64,000 bases of DNA from positions 248,001-312,000 of the forward strand of contig NZ_RJAD01000003.1 in assembly GCF_003999995.1 (NCBI RefSeq). The letters are read 5' to 3'. Each line of letters begins with the position of its first letter. Within the stretch, counting starts at the first letter, position 1. The position numbers and the translations under genes were made by a program. This document shows, one piece after another, positions 9,158 through 18,524 of the stretch. Source of the stretch: Microbacterium sulfonylureivorans (GTDB lineage Bacteria > Actinomycetota > Actinomycetes > Actinomycetales > Microbacteriaceae). The notes below the pieces were generated by a model that saw only the letters and a program-made list of their open reading frames with translations, was not told the DNA's origin and did not search any database.

Positions 9158-10363
9158 ATGAGTTCTCCCGTGCCCGCACGTGTGTCCGCCGTTCGGAATG
9201 CCCGCCTCGGGACGGGCGGCGCAGACGCCGCACTCCACGATCTGCACATCGACGAGACGGGACTGATCGCCTCCGTCTCGCCCGCGTCCGGGGCGCCGAT
9301 CCAACCTGGCGAAGTCGACGCCGGCGGCCTGCTCGTCCTTCCCGGACTCGTCAACGCCCACGCGCACATCGACAAGTCGTGGATCGGCCACCCGTGGCGG
9401 TCGTACGGCGGCGAGGGCGGCACCGACGGGCGCATCCGCCATGAGCGGGCGCGGCGCGACGAGCTGGGCATCCCGAGTCTCGACATCACCCGGCGTGTGC
9501 TCGCCGAGTTCGTGCGATACGGGACCACCGCGCTCCGCACGCACGTCGACGTCGATCTCGGACTGGGTCTGCGCGGCATCGAGATCGTGCGCGAGGCCGT
9601 CGCCGAGTACGACGGGGCCATCCGCGCCGAGATCGTCGCCTTCCCCCAGGACGGCGTCCTGCGGCGACCCGGAGTGCTCGATCTGCTGCGCGCCGCCGCC
9701 GAGTCGGGCGTCGAGCACGTCGGCGGCCTCGACCCGGCGAGCATCGACCGCGACCCCGTCGGCCAGCTCGACGCGATCTTCGCGATCGCGGCCGACACCG
9801 GCGCCGGGATCGACATCCACCTGCACGACCCGAGCGAGCTCGGGGCGTTCCAGTTCGACCTCATCCTCGACCGCACCGAGGCGCTCGGGCTGATCGGCCG
9901 GGTCAACGTCGCCCACGGCTTCGCGATCGCACAAGTCGACGCCGTGCGCAGGCGCGACCTCCTGCAGCGGATGTCGGAGCTGGACGTCTCCCTGACCACG
10001 GTCGCTCCGCTCCGCCTCCCTCAGCTGCCCCTGCATGAACTCGATGAGGCGGGCGTGCGCTTCGGCTTCGGCACCGACGGCATCCGCGACCTGTGGAGCC
10101 CTTACGGCACGGGCGACCTGCTCGGCATCGCCTGGCAGTACGCCCGCTCGTCGAGCCTCGTGCGCGACGAGGACCTGCGTCGCGTCGTCGACCTCGCGAC
10201 GACGGCCGCCGCGCCGTTCGCAGGGCTCGCGAAGAACACGCTCGGTGTCGGCGACCGCGCCGATCTCGTGCTGCTCGACGCCGAGAACGCGATGGACGCC
10301 CTCGTGCGCACTCCCCCGCGCACGGTCGTCGTCGGCGGCGGCCGGCTGCTCCACCAGGCCTGA
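9158..10363 (+). CDS. Cytosine-deaminase-like amidohydrolase
   Basis: A metal-dependent TIM-barrel hydrolase of the CodA/TRZ group. NAHAHIDKSW gives the first metal ligands, LRTHVDVD and IDIHLHD supply further histidines, NVAHGF another, and FGTDGIRDLWSPYG the catalytic aspartate; the last motif resembles bacterial cytosine deaminases. The C-terminal ADLVLLDAEN is the usual small beta-sandwich. It is monocistronic, between tRNA-Ala and a convergent gene. The true substrate (cytosine, isocytosine, a triazine or another cyclic amide) cannot be settled from motifs. Confidence 0.8.
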   Translation: MSSPVPARVSAVRNARLGTGGADAALHDLHIDETGLIASVSPASGAPIQPGEVDAGGLLVLPGLVNAHAHIDKSWIGHPWRSYGGEGGTDGRIRHERARRDELGIPSLDITRRVLAEFVRYGTTALRTHVDVDLGLGLRGIEIVREAVAEYDGAIRAEIVAFPQDGVLRRPGVLDLLRAAAESGVEHVGGLDPASIDRDPVGQLDAIFAIAADTGAGIDIHLHDPSELGAFQFDLILDRTEALGLIGRVNVAHGFAIAQVDAVRRRDLLQRMSELDVSLTTVAPLRLPQLPLHELDEAGVRFGFGTDGIRDLWSPYGTGDLLGIAWQYARSSSLVRDEDLRRVVDLATTAAAPFAGLAKNTLGVGDRADLVLLDAENAMDALVRTPPRTVVVGGGRLLHQA

Positions 10364-10391
10364 CGCCGCCCGCGGGCGCAGCGTCGGCGGG

Positions 10392-11363
10392 CTACTGACC
10401 CGACGCGCGGCGTGCGAGAAGATCGCGCACGTGCGCCTCGATCTCTGCGTCGTCCACGTAGCCCATGCGCGAGAAGTCGGTGCCGGTGCGGGCCACACGC
10501 GCCGTGTCGATCGACGGCGGGCGCTGGGCGTCGATGCGCTCCCGCATCGCCTCTTCGCGCGCGGCCTGGCGCAGCGCCTCGCGCGCGGCCTCCGCCTCGA
10601 GCACGGCGGATGCCCGGGAGCCGGCGGATGCCGTGAGCGGCTTCGGCAGCTCACGCGGCGCCCACTCGCGGACCTCCGGGTCGAGCTCGACGTCCTGAAG
10701 GTGCGCGGGCGCGCGGGTGACGACGTCCGTGGTCCGCGCCGCGGCACGCGCGCCGACGCGGGACATGCGCTGCAGCAGCAGCCCGGCCGCGCCCGCCACC
10801 GCGACGCCTGTCCACAGCAGCAGCTGTGAACCGCCCATCGCCGTCTCCACCCCGCCCCACACGGCCAGGCCGACAGCGACGAAGGCCACGATCGTGGACG
10901 ACAGCCGCAGCCGTCGCCGGGCGCGGGCCTGGCGGGAGGCGGGCTGAGCACGGACGGCGGTCAGCTCGGCGCGGGCCGCGGCCTCGGCGACCGCGCGCTC
11001 GAGGCGGGCCTGCTCGAGATCGACGCGGGCGGATGCCTCGGCGGCGGCGCGCTCGGTGCGGGCGCGCTCGAGGTCGGCCTTCGCGAGTTCGAGGGCGGCG
11101 GATTCGCGCTCGGCGAGCGCCTGACGGGCGAGTCGCTGCTGCGCCATCGCCGTGCGCGCGTTGAGTTCGAGCCGCACCTCCTGCGGCGTCTCACTCGTCT
11201 CCGCGAGGATGCGCAGTGCCTGGTTGAGCCGTACCGCATTGCGCTCGGCGGCGTCGAACTGGCGTCGGCTCTGCCACGTGGGCAGGAGGTAGACGAGCCA
11301 CAGGAGCACGGCGACGAGAACGATGACGCCCCCGCCCAACACCTGCCCGCCCATGTCGTCCAC
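10392..11363 (-). CDS. Membrane protein with long cytoplasmic coiled coil, unknown function
   Basis: One transmembrane helix lies near the N-terminus (GGGVIVLVAVLLWLVYLLP), followed by an Ala/Glu/Arg-rich coiled coil of about 110 residues with repeated AxAELERAR-type heptads. Two more hydrophobic helices follow (STIVAFVAVGLAVWGGV and LLLWTGVAVAGAAGLLL), then a charged tail ending MGYVDDAEIEAHVRDLLARR. I recognise no enzyme motif. It follows the GNAT gene on the same strand and may form an operon with galU and that gene. Similar membrane coiled-coil proteins are common beside galU-region genes in Microbacteriaceae, which is recollection rather than something shown here. Confidence 0.65.
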   Translation of the reverse strand: MDDMGGQVLGGGVIVLVAVLLWLVYLLPTWQSRRQFDAAERNAVRLNQALRILAETSETPQEVRLELNARTAMAQQRLARQALAERESAALELAKADLERARTERAAAEASARVDLEQARLERAVAEAAARAELTAVRAQPASRQARARRRLRLSSTIVAFVAVGLAVWGGVETAMGGSQLLLWTGVAVAGAAGLLLQRMSRVGARAAARTTDVVTRAPAHLQDVELDPEVREWAPRELPKPLTASAGSRASAVLEAEAAREALRQAAREEAMRERIDAQRPPSIDTARVARTGTDFSRMGYVDDAEIEAHVRDLLARRASGQ

Positions 11364-11411
11364 GGTATGCGACGCGGATGCTTCGGCCGGGGCATCCCGT
11401 CGCGTGTCGCT

Positions 11412-12041
11412 CTATGCGTGCAGGCGATCCGCCGGCGGCACCGTGGCCGCGTCGTGCGGTGCGCGGCCCTCGACCCACCGCTGGAGCACACCCTCGGGCA
11501 CCTCGTCACGCACGAGGGCGAACGCGTAGTGGTCGCGCCAGTCGCCGTCGATGTGGATGTAGCGCCGGCGCAGGCCCTCGTAGCGGAACCCGAGCTTCTC
11601 GACGACGCGGAGGCTCGCGCGGTTCTCTGGCCGGATGCAGATCTCCATGCGGTGCAGATGCAGCTCGGTGAAGCAGACGTCGGTGGCCATCGCCACCGCG
11701 GTCGGGGTGATGCCGCGGCCCGCGAACCGCTTGCTCACCCAGTAGCCGATGGTCGCCGACGCGAGCGAACCGCGCGCGATGCCCCACACGTTCAGCTGCC
11801 CGGCGACGGTGCCCTCATGTTCCATGACGAAGGGCACCCCGGCGCCGTCGCGGTACTGCTGCAGCAGCCGGCGGACGCCGAGCCGCATGTCGAACGACAC
11901 CGGGCCGTCCGGGCTCGTCGCCTCCCAGGGCCGCAGCCAGTCGCGGTTGGACAGCAGCTCGGTCTGCAGCAGCCGGGCGTCGCGCTGTCGCACGAGCCGG
12001 ATCGACACCGGGCCGTGCCTGCGGGGAGCCGTCAGGTCCAC
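11412..12041 (-). CDS. GNAT N-acetyltransferase, RimJ-like
   Basis: The sequence has the ordinary GNAT layout: SIRLVRQRDARLL at the start, GQLNVWGI on beta 4, the acetyl-CoA loop region KRFAGRGITPTAVA, then CIRPENRASLRVVEKLGFRYEG, which is characteristic of RimJ/RimL-type acetyltransferases of N-termini or small molecules. It lies 23 bp downstream of galU on the same strand and is probably cotranscribed. The substrate is unknown. Confidence 0.85.
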   Translation of the reverse strand: MDLTAPRRHGPVSIRLVRQRDARLLQTELLSNRDWLRPWEATSPDGPVSFDMRLGVRRLLQQYRDGAGVPFVMEHEGTVAGQLNVWGIARGSLASATIGYWVSKRFAGRGITPTAVAMATDVCFTELHLHRMEICIRPENRASLRVVEKLGFRYEGLRRRYIHIDGDWRDHYAFALVRDEVPEGVLQRWVEGRAPHDAATVPPADRLHA

Positions 12042-12064
12042 ATGACCCCCTCGTACGGGCGGCG

Positions 12065-12952
12065 TCAGAGGCTCGCCGCGAACTCCTTGAACCAGGGTCG
12101 CAGCTCGGGGCCGAGATCGTCACGATCTGCGGCGAGCTGCACGATGGCCTTGATGTAGTCCACCCTATCGCCGGTGTCGTAACGGCGACCGCCGAAAACG
12201 ACCCCGTACACACCGGGGCCGTCGGGATCGGCCGCGAGCTCCTGGAGCGCATCCGTGAGCTGGATCTCGCCGCCCTTGCCGGGCTCGGTGCGCTCGAGGA
12301 TCTCGAACACCTCCGAGGTGAGCACGTAGCGGCCGATGATCGCGAGGTTGGACGGGGCGTCCTCCGGCTTGGGCTTCTCCACGAGGCCCGTGACCTTGAC
12401 GAGGCCGTCGGTGTCGGTCGGCTCGACGGCGGCGGCGCCGTACATGTGGATGTGCTCGGGGTCGACCTCCATGAGGGCGATGATGGTGGCACCCGTGCGC
12501 TCGTGCTCGGCGATCATCGTCGTGAGCAGCGGGTCGCGCTCGTCGATGAGGTCGTCGCCGAGCATGACGGCGAACGACGAGTCGCCCACGTGCGCCTTGG
12601 CGCGCAGGACCGCGTGGCCGAGACCCTTGGGCTCGCCCTGGCGGACGAAGTGGATGTCGGCGAGATCGCTCGACTCGAGCACCCGGTGCAGGCGATCGAC
12701 GTCGCCCTTGTCCTTCAGCTTCTCCTCCAGCTCGGGCACGGAGTCGAAGTGGTTCGAGATCGCGTTCTTGTTGCGTCCGATGATGACGAGGATGTCGTCG
12801 ATGCCCGCCTGTGCGGCCTCCTCTACGACGTACTGGATCGCCGGCTTGTCGACGACCGGGAGCATCTCCTTGGGCATCGCCTTCGTTGCGGGGAGGAAGC
12901 GCGTGCCGAGTCCGGCAGCGGGGATGACCGCCTTGATGGAAGTGTGAGGCAT
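12065..12952 (-). CDS. galU: UTP-glucose-1-phosphate uridylyltransferase
   Basis: It makes UDP-glucose from UTP and glucose-1-phosphate for wall polymers and glycans. The nucleotide-binding signature AAGLGTRFLPATKAMPKEM, the VDKPAIQYVVEEA block and GLVEKPKPEDAPS are present; the length of 295 residues is normal. I chose the second ATG (MPHTSIKAV) because TAGAAT ends 7 nt upstream, another leaderless arrangement; the ATG at 12961 would add three residues. It is divergent from the 5-FTHF cyclo-ligase gene. Confidence 0.94.
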   Translation of the reverse strand: MPHTSIKAVIPAAGLGTRFLPATKAMPKEMLPVVDKPAIQYVVEEAAQAGIDDILVIIGRNKNAISNHFDSVPELEEKLKDKGDVDRLHRVLESSDLADIHFVRQGEPKGLGHAVLRAKAHVGDSSFAVMLGDDLIDERDPLLTTMIAEHERTGATIIALMEVDPEHIHMYGAAAVEPTDTDGLVKVTGLVEKPKPEDAPSNLAIIGRYVLTSEVFEILERTEPGKGGEIQLTDALQELAADPDGPGVYGVVFGGRRYDTGDRVDYIKAIVQLAADRDDLGPELRPWFKEFAASL

Positions 12953-13042
12953 GCCTTGCATTCTATGGGCCGCATGTCACGGGTTTCCGCATGGGAGCGG
13001 CCCGGACGCCGTCTCGCACGGGCGGCGCCTAGAATCGAGGGC

Positions 13043-13639
13043 ATGTCCGACGCGATCGCCGACGCGAAACGCGCGCTCCGTGCAGAACTGAGAGAGCGGC
13101 GACAGCTGCTGACCCCTCATGCCCGCGAGGCTGCGGCCGCCGGCATCCGCGCGCAGCTCGACGCGCTGGTCGACAGGCTGGGCGCCACGTCGATGTCGTG
13201 CTTCCTCTCGACGACGACCGAGCCGGGCACCCGCGAGTTCGTCGCAGCGGCGGTGGAGCGCGGCATCCGCGTGCTCCTGCCGGTCACCCGCGCCGACGGG
13301 CTGCTCGACTGGTCGGTCGCCACGCCCGACCTCGACATCGCCGAGGGGATGTTCGGGCTCCCCGAGCCCGTCGGCGAGCTGCTCGGCCCGATCGCCGTCA
13401 ACGACGTCGACCTGCTCGTCATCCCGGCCGCCGCCGTCGACCGCCGCGGCATGCGGCTCGGATGGGGCCGCGGCTACTTCGACAAGACCATCGGCTCGAT
13501 GGACCGGTGCCCGCCGGTCTACGCGGTCGTCTTCGACACGGAGGTCGTCGACGAGGTGCCGAGCGACGTGCACGACCAGCCGGTGACGGGCGTCGTCACC
13601 CCCACGCAGACCATCGTCCTCGCGCCCGTCCGGCGCTGA
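13043..13639 (+). CDS. 5-formyltetrahydrofolate cyclo-ligase
   Basis: It converts 5-formyl-THF to 5,10-methenyl-THF with ATP. The family motif appears as RLGWGRGYFDKTIG, and KRALRAELRERRQ at the N-terminus carries the ATP-phosphate-contacting basic residues. The product is 198 residues, normal. The ATG at 13043 is preceded by TAGAAT at 13030-13035 with a 7-nt gap, the same arrangement as divergent galU. An upstream open extension is in the galU antisense frame and is not coding. fmdB follows 15 bp later. Confidence 0.92.
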   Translation: MSDAIADAKRALRAELRERRQLLTPHAREAAAAGIRAQLDALVDRLGATSMSCFLSTTTEPGTREFVAAAVERGIRVLLPVTRADGLLDWSVATPDLDIAEGMFGLPEPVGELLGPIAVNDVDLLVIPAAAVDRRGMRLGWGRGYFDKTIGSMDRCPPVYAVVFDTEVVDEVPSDVHDQPVTGVVTPTQTIVLAPVRR

Positions 13640-13654
13640 ACGTCCGAGAGAGAC

Positions 13655-13969
13655 ATGCCCACCTACGCCTACGCCTGCAAGCAGTGCGGTCACCGCTTCG
13701 ACGCGGTCCAGTCCTTCGCCGACCCCACGCTCACCGAGTGCCCCGAGTGCGGCGGCGCGCTCCGCAAGGAGTACGGATCGATCGGCGTGACGTTCAACGG
13801 TTCGGGCTTCTACCGCACCGATTCCCGTGCGGGCGAGAAGAAGTCGACGGATGCCTCCTCCTCCGCGTCGTCGACCTCCTCCTCGTCGAGCTCGGGTGGC
13901 GACTCATCGTCATCTTCGACATCATCGAAGACCGAGGCGAAGACCTCGCCCGCCTCGACCGGGTCGTGA
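13655..13969 (+). CDS. FmdB family zinc-ribbon regulatory protein
   Basis: A single zinc ribbon at the N-terminus (YACKQCGHRFD ... CPECGG) with two CxxC pairs is followed by a disordered Ser-rich tail of about 45 residues. FmdB-like proteins are small putative regulators found in nearly all actinobacteria, usually beside the cyclo-ligase and mscL as here. No DNA-binding partner is evident. The ATG has a GAGAGAG ribosome-binding stretch just upstream. Confidence 0.85.
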   Translation: MPTYAYACKQCGHRFDAVQSFADPTLTECPECGGALRKEYGSIGVTFNGSGFYRTDSRAGEKKSTDASSSASSTSSSSSSGGDSSSSSTSSKTEAKTSPASTGS

Positions 13970-14003
13970 CCGGCGGAAGCCGGAGACAAGTGAGGAGCAT
14001 CAC

Positions 14004-14426
14004 GTGATCAAGGGCTTCAAGGAATTCATCCTCCGCGGGAACGTCATCGATCTGGCTGTCGCGGTGGTCATCGGCGCGGCGTTCACGGCGGTCGTCACGG
14101 CGATCGTGGACAGCATCATCACGCCCTTCATCGCTCTCTTCTGGAAGCCCGATGAGAACGGCGAGCTCGGGATCACCGTGCAGGGCCTGTGGGGCCCGGT
14201 CAACTTCCCGATCAACGACCTCATCAACGCGATCATCGCGTTTCTCGCCGTCGCGATCGTGGTCTACTTCGTCTTCGTCTTCCCGATGAACAAGCTCAAG
14301 GAGCGCGCCGCGGCGAAGGCCGGCCTCACGGAGGCCGACGAAGAGCCGAAGCTCCCCACTGAGCAGGAGCTGCTCGTGCAGATCCGCGACCTGCTCGCCG
14401 CGCAGCCGCCGGCCACCAAGGTCTGA
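14004..14426 (+). CDS. mscL: Large-conductance mechanosensitive channel
   Basis: MscL is a homopentameric membrane pore that opens under osmotic downshock. FKEFILRGNVIDLAVAVVIG is the conserved amphipathic helix plus TM1, IVDSIITPFIALF completes TM1, and AIIAFLAVAIVVYFVFVFPMN is TM2, followed by the charged C-terminal bundle. The GTG at 14004 is chosen because TGAGGAG lies 7 nt upstream and family members begin MIKGFKEF. The preceding in-frame sequence is a shadow of fmdB. Confidence 0.95.
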   Translation: MIKGFKEFILRGNVIDLAVAVVIGAAFTAVVTAIVDSIITPFIALFWKPDENGELGITVQGLWGPVNFPINDLINAIIAFLAVAIVVYFVFVFPMNKLKERAAAKAGLTEADEEPKLPTEQELLVQIRDLLAAQPPATKV

Positions 14427-14436
14427 CGAGCTCGCC

Positions 14437-14640
14437 TCAGTAGTGCGGCGGGACGTCGCGGCGGAGCTGTTCGTCGTTGGGCCCCGCCGACTTTCCGGAT
14501 GCCGCGCCCTCTGCGGGCTCGGCATCCGCCGTCCGCTCGTCGGCCGGGACCGGCTCGGCGGTGGTTCCGGGCGCGGGGGTGAGCTTCGCGCGCCGCGACC
14601 CGGGGACCCGCTCGATCCGCTGACGCCTACTCGACGACAT
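14437..14640 (-). CDS. Small hydrophilic protein of unknown function
   Basis: A 67-residue basic-then-acidic protein without cysteines or hydrophobic segments, ending GPNDEQLRRDVPPHY. It starts 14 bp inside the end of the large helicase gene on the same strand, so it is translationally coupled to it. The N-terminus is rich in Arg/Ser, the middle in Ala/Pro/Glu, suggesting disorder. The ordered C-terminal tail is the likely conserved part. Function unknown. Confidence 0.6.
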   Translation of the reverse strand: MSSSRRQRIERVPGSRRAKLTPAPGTTAEPVPADERTADAEPAEGAASGKSAGPNDEQLRRDVPPHY

Positions 14641-17600
14641 CGATCGGCTGCGTGTCGGTCTCGACGCGCGGGGCCTCGGGTGGGACGCCGAGCATCGCGG
14701 CGATGCGCTGGGCGACGCCCGCGGGGTCGCTGTACAGGTCGAACGAGTGCACGCGCACGTAGTGCCACCCGAGCCTGCGGAGGATCTGGGGGCGCAGGCG
14801 GAGCGACTCCCGCAGCGACTCGCCGATCGTCTCGGGGTCGCTCTCGACCACGACCGCCTTGCCGTCGTACTGAGCGACGAGCGGGAGCAGCCCGCGGTAG
14901 TGCACGTCGACCGACAGGCCGAGACGACGCAGCTCGCGCGCGAGCGCCAGGGTGAGCGGATCGGCGAGGTCTTCGAGGCGGGCTTCGCGCGCCTTCGCGG
15001 CGATCCCGCCGAGGATGGCCATGAGCGTCGCCGCCCCGTGCTCGAGCCGTCCGTCGTCGAACGCGGACGGCCGGATGGACGACACGATCACCATCGACCG
15101 GCGGGCGCGGGTCATCCCCACCGTGAGCAGCCGCTCGCCGTCGGGGGTCGAGAGGTCGCCGAAGTCGCTCAGCACCCGGCCGTGCTTGGTCAGGCCGAAT
15201 CCGAGCGAGAAGATCACGCGGTCGCGGCTCTCGGCGACGGACTCCTCGAGCGTCAGCACGGCGAAGGGCTCGGCGGTGTCGCGCGACACGAAGTCCGCGA
15301 CATCCGATCTGCCGGCGAAGGCCGCCTCCACCGCCGCGCGGATGCGTTCCGCATGCCGGGTGCTGGCCGTCACGACCATGAGCGACTCGGTGCCGCGGTT
15401 GACGGCGTGCTCGACGACGAGCGTCACGACGCGCGCGACCTCGGCATCGGGGCTCTCGACCGCGCCGGTCACCGGATCGGGCGCACCTGTGCCGCCTTCG
15501 ACGTAGTCGACACCGAGGCTGCCGCGGCCGAGGTACGACCCCGCCCACGGCAGCGAGACGAGCTCGCCGCCGTAGAACGCGTCGTTGACGAGCTCGGCGA
15601 GGTCCTCGCCGCCTGCGCGGTAGCTGCGCGTGAGGGTCTCGACCGGAAGAAGCTCGGCGAGCCGCTCGAACACGCTCGTCGGGTCGAAGGGCTCGGCCGG
15701 CTCGTCGTCGTCGCCCGGCACGCCCGCGGCCACGCGGAACGGCGTCGGCTTCTGTGTCACGGGATCGCCGAAGACGACGATCTGGCGGCCGCGCCGCAGC
15801 GCGGGCGCGGCCTCGGCGAGGCAGAGGGCCGCGGCATCCGCGAGGATCACGACGTCGAACTCGGGCGACGCCGGGATGTCGGGCACGTCGTAGGGCGACG
15901 AAAGCCACACCGGCGCCACGGTGCGCGTCAGGGCCGGGGCGACGACGGCGAGGTCGGTCGGCGTCACCGCGCCGTTCTTCAGCGCGAGCTTGAGTGCGCC
16001 CGCCTCGGCGGGGTGGTCGACGATGCCGATGCGCCACTGGGTCGCGAGCTGGGCGGCGAGCAGGGGTCCGGATGCCGCGGCATGCGCCTCGTCGACGAGC
16101 CGGAAGTCGCGTTCCAGGCGGTCGACCACAGCGGTGTTGGCGCCCAGGACGGCGCGGTCGGTTCGCAGCAGGAGCTCGAGCGCCGACTGCCACCACGCGT
16201 ACTCCAGCTCGTCCGCGACCTCCGCCTCGGGCACGTGGCGGACGGAGAGCTCCGCGAGCAGCGGCTCGAGGCCGAGACCGGCGAGCTCGGTGCGCAGCGT
16301 CGCGCGCTCCTTGAGGTTGTCGAACACGTCGGAGTCGGCCGCCAGCCCCGCGAGCGTCCGCACGAGCTGCTTCACCGGGAGCGTCGCGAGGCGGTCGGGA
16401 CCGGTGCGTCCGAGGATCGCGTCGACCTCGCCGAGCTCGGCATCCACCCGTGCCCACGCCACATGGACGTCGCTCAGTCCGAGCGGCACCTCGGGCGTGA
16501 CACCGGCGTCGACGCAGCGCTGCCACTCGGTGCGCTGCTGCTGGATGCGCACGAGCGCCTCGTACATGTCGGGAACGTGCACGCCGGGACGGACGTACTC
16601 GCGCGACAGCCTGCGGAGACGGCGCCGATTCGGCCCGCTCATGTTCGGCGCGTCGCGGCGGGGCGCGTGCGCCTGGATGAGCTCTCCGAGCGGACGCTCG
16701 AACACCGTGAGGCTGAACCGGTCCAGCGAGTCGCGGATCCCCTGCAGCAGGCGCAGGTACGCGCCGAGCTCGGCGATCGTGTGGAACGGCCGCATCCGGG
16801 TCTGGGCGATGAGCTCGTACCCGCGCTCGAGCAGGCTCGGGATGTCGCTGCGGTGCAGCTTGCCGGCGAGGGCGTGCGCGGCACGGGCCTGCTCGGTGGT
16901 GGAGAACGACACGCCGTACCAGGGCGAGTCGTCGGGTCCGAAGCGGAATTCGCCCAGTCGCGCGGCGGCCGACAGCTTCGCCGCCGCGTCGGCGCGACCG
17001 CCGGCGAGGCGCTCCAGGGTGGCCCCGTCGAATCGGGCGGCGGTCGAGGGCGCGGGCTGCCGCGCCGACAGCGTGGCGAGCGAGCGGAGGATGTCGAGCA
17101 CCGAGACGCCGAGCGACGGATGCTGCGCCGTCACGGCTCCCCGGTAGTCGCGGAGCACTCCGCGCAGGCGGACGAGCGCGTCGTCGATGTCGGCGATCTT
17201 CGGCTGCTCGGCCTTCTCGTTGCGGCCGATCGCGCGGATCAGGTCGCGCTGCAGACGGCGAGGCGACACGGCGAGCCCGGGCAGGCCGATGCCCGCGAGC
17301 CGGTGCCGGATGCCGTCGATCGTCGAGCTGCGCGCGCTCACCACGAGCACCCGCTTGCCGTCGCGGACGAGGGCGCCGACCGCGTTGATGATCGTCTGGG
17401 TGCCGCCGGTGCCCGGAAGCGTGTGGACGGCGAGCGACTGCCCGGCGGTGATGCGCGCGAGCACGCGCTCCTGCTCGGAGTCGGCGTCGAGCAGGAGCAT
17501 GTCGGCCGCGGGCGGGCGCTCGTCGGGACTCGCGGGCTCGATGACCTCGCGACCCGCGGTGAGGGTCTCGCGGTCGGCGGGATGACCGGCGAGCGCGTTG

Positions 17601-18421
17601 AGCACCGGGTGGTCGAGGTCGGCGGCGTCGCGCGCCATCGCACCCCCGACATCGGCGAAGCTCGACACCAGGAGGCGCGGCTTGACCGTGTACGACTCGA
17701 TCCACGACGTCAGGGCGCGCAGGTGGTCGATCACCGGCTGCGGCTTGAACACCCCGCCCTCGTGTGCGAGCGCCGCCAGGCCCGCACCGTCGAGCTCGAT
17801 GCTGAAGTGCGTGCGCATCGCCCGGACCAGTTCGGGGTTGACCACGAACGAGCCGTGGAGCTTGAGCTCGAAGTCCGCGTGGTGGCGGCGGATCGCGAGG
17901 GGGCGCAGCAGGACGGGCGCCGAGCAGTCCATGCCGCCGATCCGCCAGGTGGCCAGTCCGACGGCGAGGTGCACGGGCTCGAGCCCGCGCGTGGTGCGCA
18001 GCTCGAGGTTCTTCGCGGTGATGCGCTCGGCGGCGAGACGGGCGTTGCGCAGAGCGACCTCGTCGCGGAAGAGATTCGACAGCAGTGTCGACCGCCCGGT
18101 GATGAACTGCGGGAGGCTGCCCGGATGCGCCTTCGTGATCTCGATCGACGCATCGGATGCGTCGGTGAAATGCAGCAGGGTGGAGCGGCCGCCGAGGTCG
18201 GCCGACTGCAGCCGCAGCCGTTCGCGCTCGGGGTCGGCGATGTGCGCCACCACGACGTCGGGCTCGGCGAGGCCGAGATCGCCCGGCGTCACGACGCTCC
18301 CGGGCACGGCGTCTTCTGCGCCGGCCACGACGCTGCCTTCTGCTCGCCACACACGAGCCACACTAAGCGCCCGTGTCCGGATGCCTCTTGCAGCGAGGCC
18401 GAGTTTCGCGGTATTGGACAC
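14627..18421 (-). CDS. Large SF1-type helicase/ATPase with C-terminal REase-like (MTES_1575-type) domain
   Basis: A 1264-residue cytoplasmic protein. A degenerate P-loop, LPGTGGTQT, follows a DUF4011-like N-terminal region (residues about 1-330); the usual lysine is absent from it. SF1-type motifs follow: VVILADAAAL as the Walker B region, LTRSYRAGGEDLAELVN, and SEKE-like VGMTRARRSMVIV as motif VI. The last 100 residues (SVDVHYRGLLPL ... AVVVESDPET ... LRRLGWHYVRVHSFDLYSDP) match the restriction-endonuclease-fold tail typical of these proteins. Such helicases are conserved in Microbacteriaceae; a role in DNA repair or plasmid control is suspected but unproven. Loss of the Walker A lysine may mean weak or no ATP hydrolysis. 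Confidence 0.75.
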   Translation of the reverse strand: MSNTAKLGLAARGIRTRALSVARVWRAEGSVVAGAEDAVPGSVVTPGDLGLAEPDVVVAHIADPERERLRLQSADLGGRSTLLHFTDASDASIEITKAHPGSLPQFITGRSTLLSNLFRDEVALRNARLAAERITAKNLELRTTRGLEPVHLAVGLATWRIGGMDCSAPVLLRPLAIRRHHADFELKLHGSFVVNPELVRAMRTHFSIELDGAGLAALAHEGGVFKPQPVIDHLRALTSWIESYTVKPRLLVSSFADVGGAMARDAADLDHPVLNALAGHPADRETLTAGREVIEPASPDERPPAADMLLLDADSEQERVLARITAGQSLAVHTLPGTGGTQTIINAVGALVRDGKRVLVVSARSSTIDGIRHRLAGIGLPGLAVSPRRLQRDLIRAIGRNEKAEQPKIADIDDALVRLRGVLRDYRGAVTAQHPSLGVSVLDILRSLATLSARQPAPSTAARFDGATLERLAGGRADAAAKLSAAARLGEFRFGPDDSPWYGVSFSTTEQARAAHALAGKLHRSDIPSLLERGYELIAQTRMRPFHTIAELGAYLRLLQGIRDSLDRFSLTVFERPLGELIQAHAPRRDAPNMSGPNRRRLRRLSREYVRPGVHVPDMYEALVRIQQQRTEWQRCVDAGVTPEVPLGLSDVHVAWARVDAELGEVDAILGRTGPDRLATLPVKQLVRTLAGLAADSDVFDNLKERATLRTELAGLGLEPLLAELSVRHVPEAEVADELEYAWWQSALELLLRTDRAVLGANTAVVDRLERDFRLVDEAHAAASGPLLAAQLATQWRIGIVDHPAEAGALKLALKNGAVTPTDLAVVAPALTRTVAPVWLSSPYDVPDIPASPEFDVVILADAAALCLAEAAPALRRGRQIVVFGDPVTQKPTPFRVAAGVPGDDDEPAEPFDPTSVFERLAELLPVETLTRSYRAGGEDLAELVNDAFYGGELVSLPWAGSYLGRGSLGVDYVEGGTGAPDPVTGAVESPDAEVARVVTLVVEHAVNRGTESLMVVTASTRHAERIRAAVEAAFAGRSDVADFVSRDTAEPFAVLTLEESVAESRDRVIFSLGFGLTKHGRVLSDFGDLSTPDGERLLTVGMTRARRSMVIVSSIRPSAFDDGRLEHGAATLMAILGGIAAKAREARLEDLADPLTLALARELRRLGLSVDVHYRGLLPLVAQYDGKAVVVESDPETIGESLRESLRLRPQILRRLGWHYVRVHSFDLYSDPAGVAQRIAAMLGVPPEAPRVETDTQPIDVVE

Positions 18422-18524
18422 GCCGAGTGATCAGCGCTTCCTCCCCACCCCGGTCGCCTCCCCCACCATGCACAGCCGGACGGCCTCGGCGACTCGTCGC
18501 GAGCCGTCGCGCCAGGATGGTCCC

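Noticed and set aside
13794-18350. 1518-residue open frame on the minus strand
   Set aside because: It lies in a different frame of the helicase gene, is Arg/Ala/Pro-rich without domains, and overlaps mscL and fmdB antisense.
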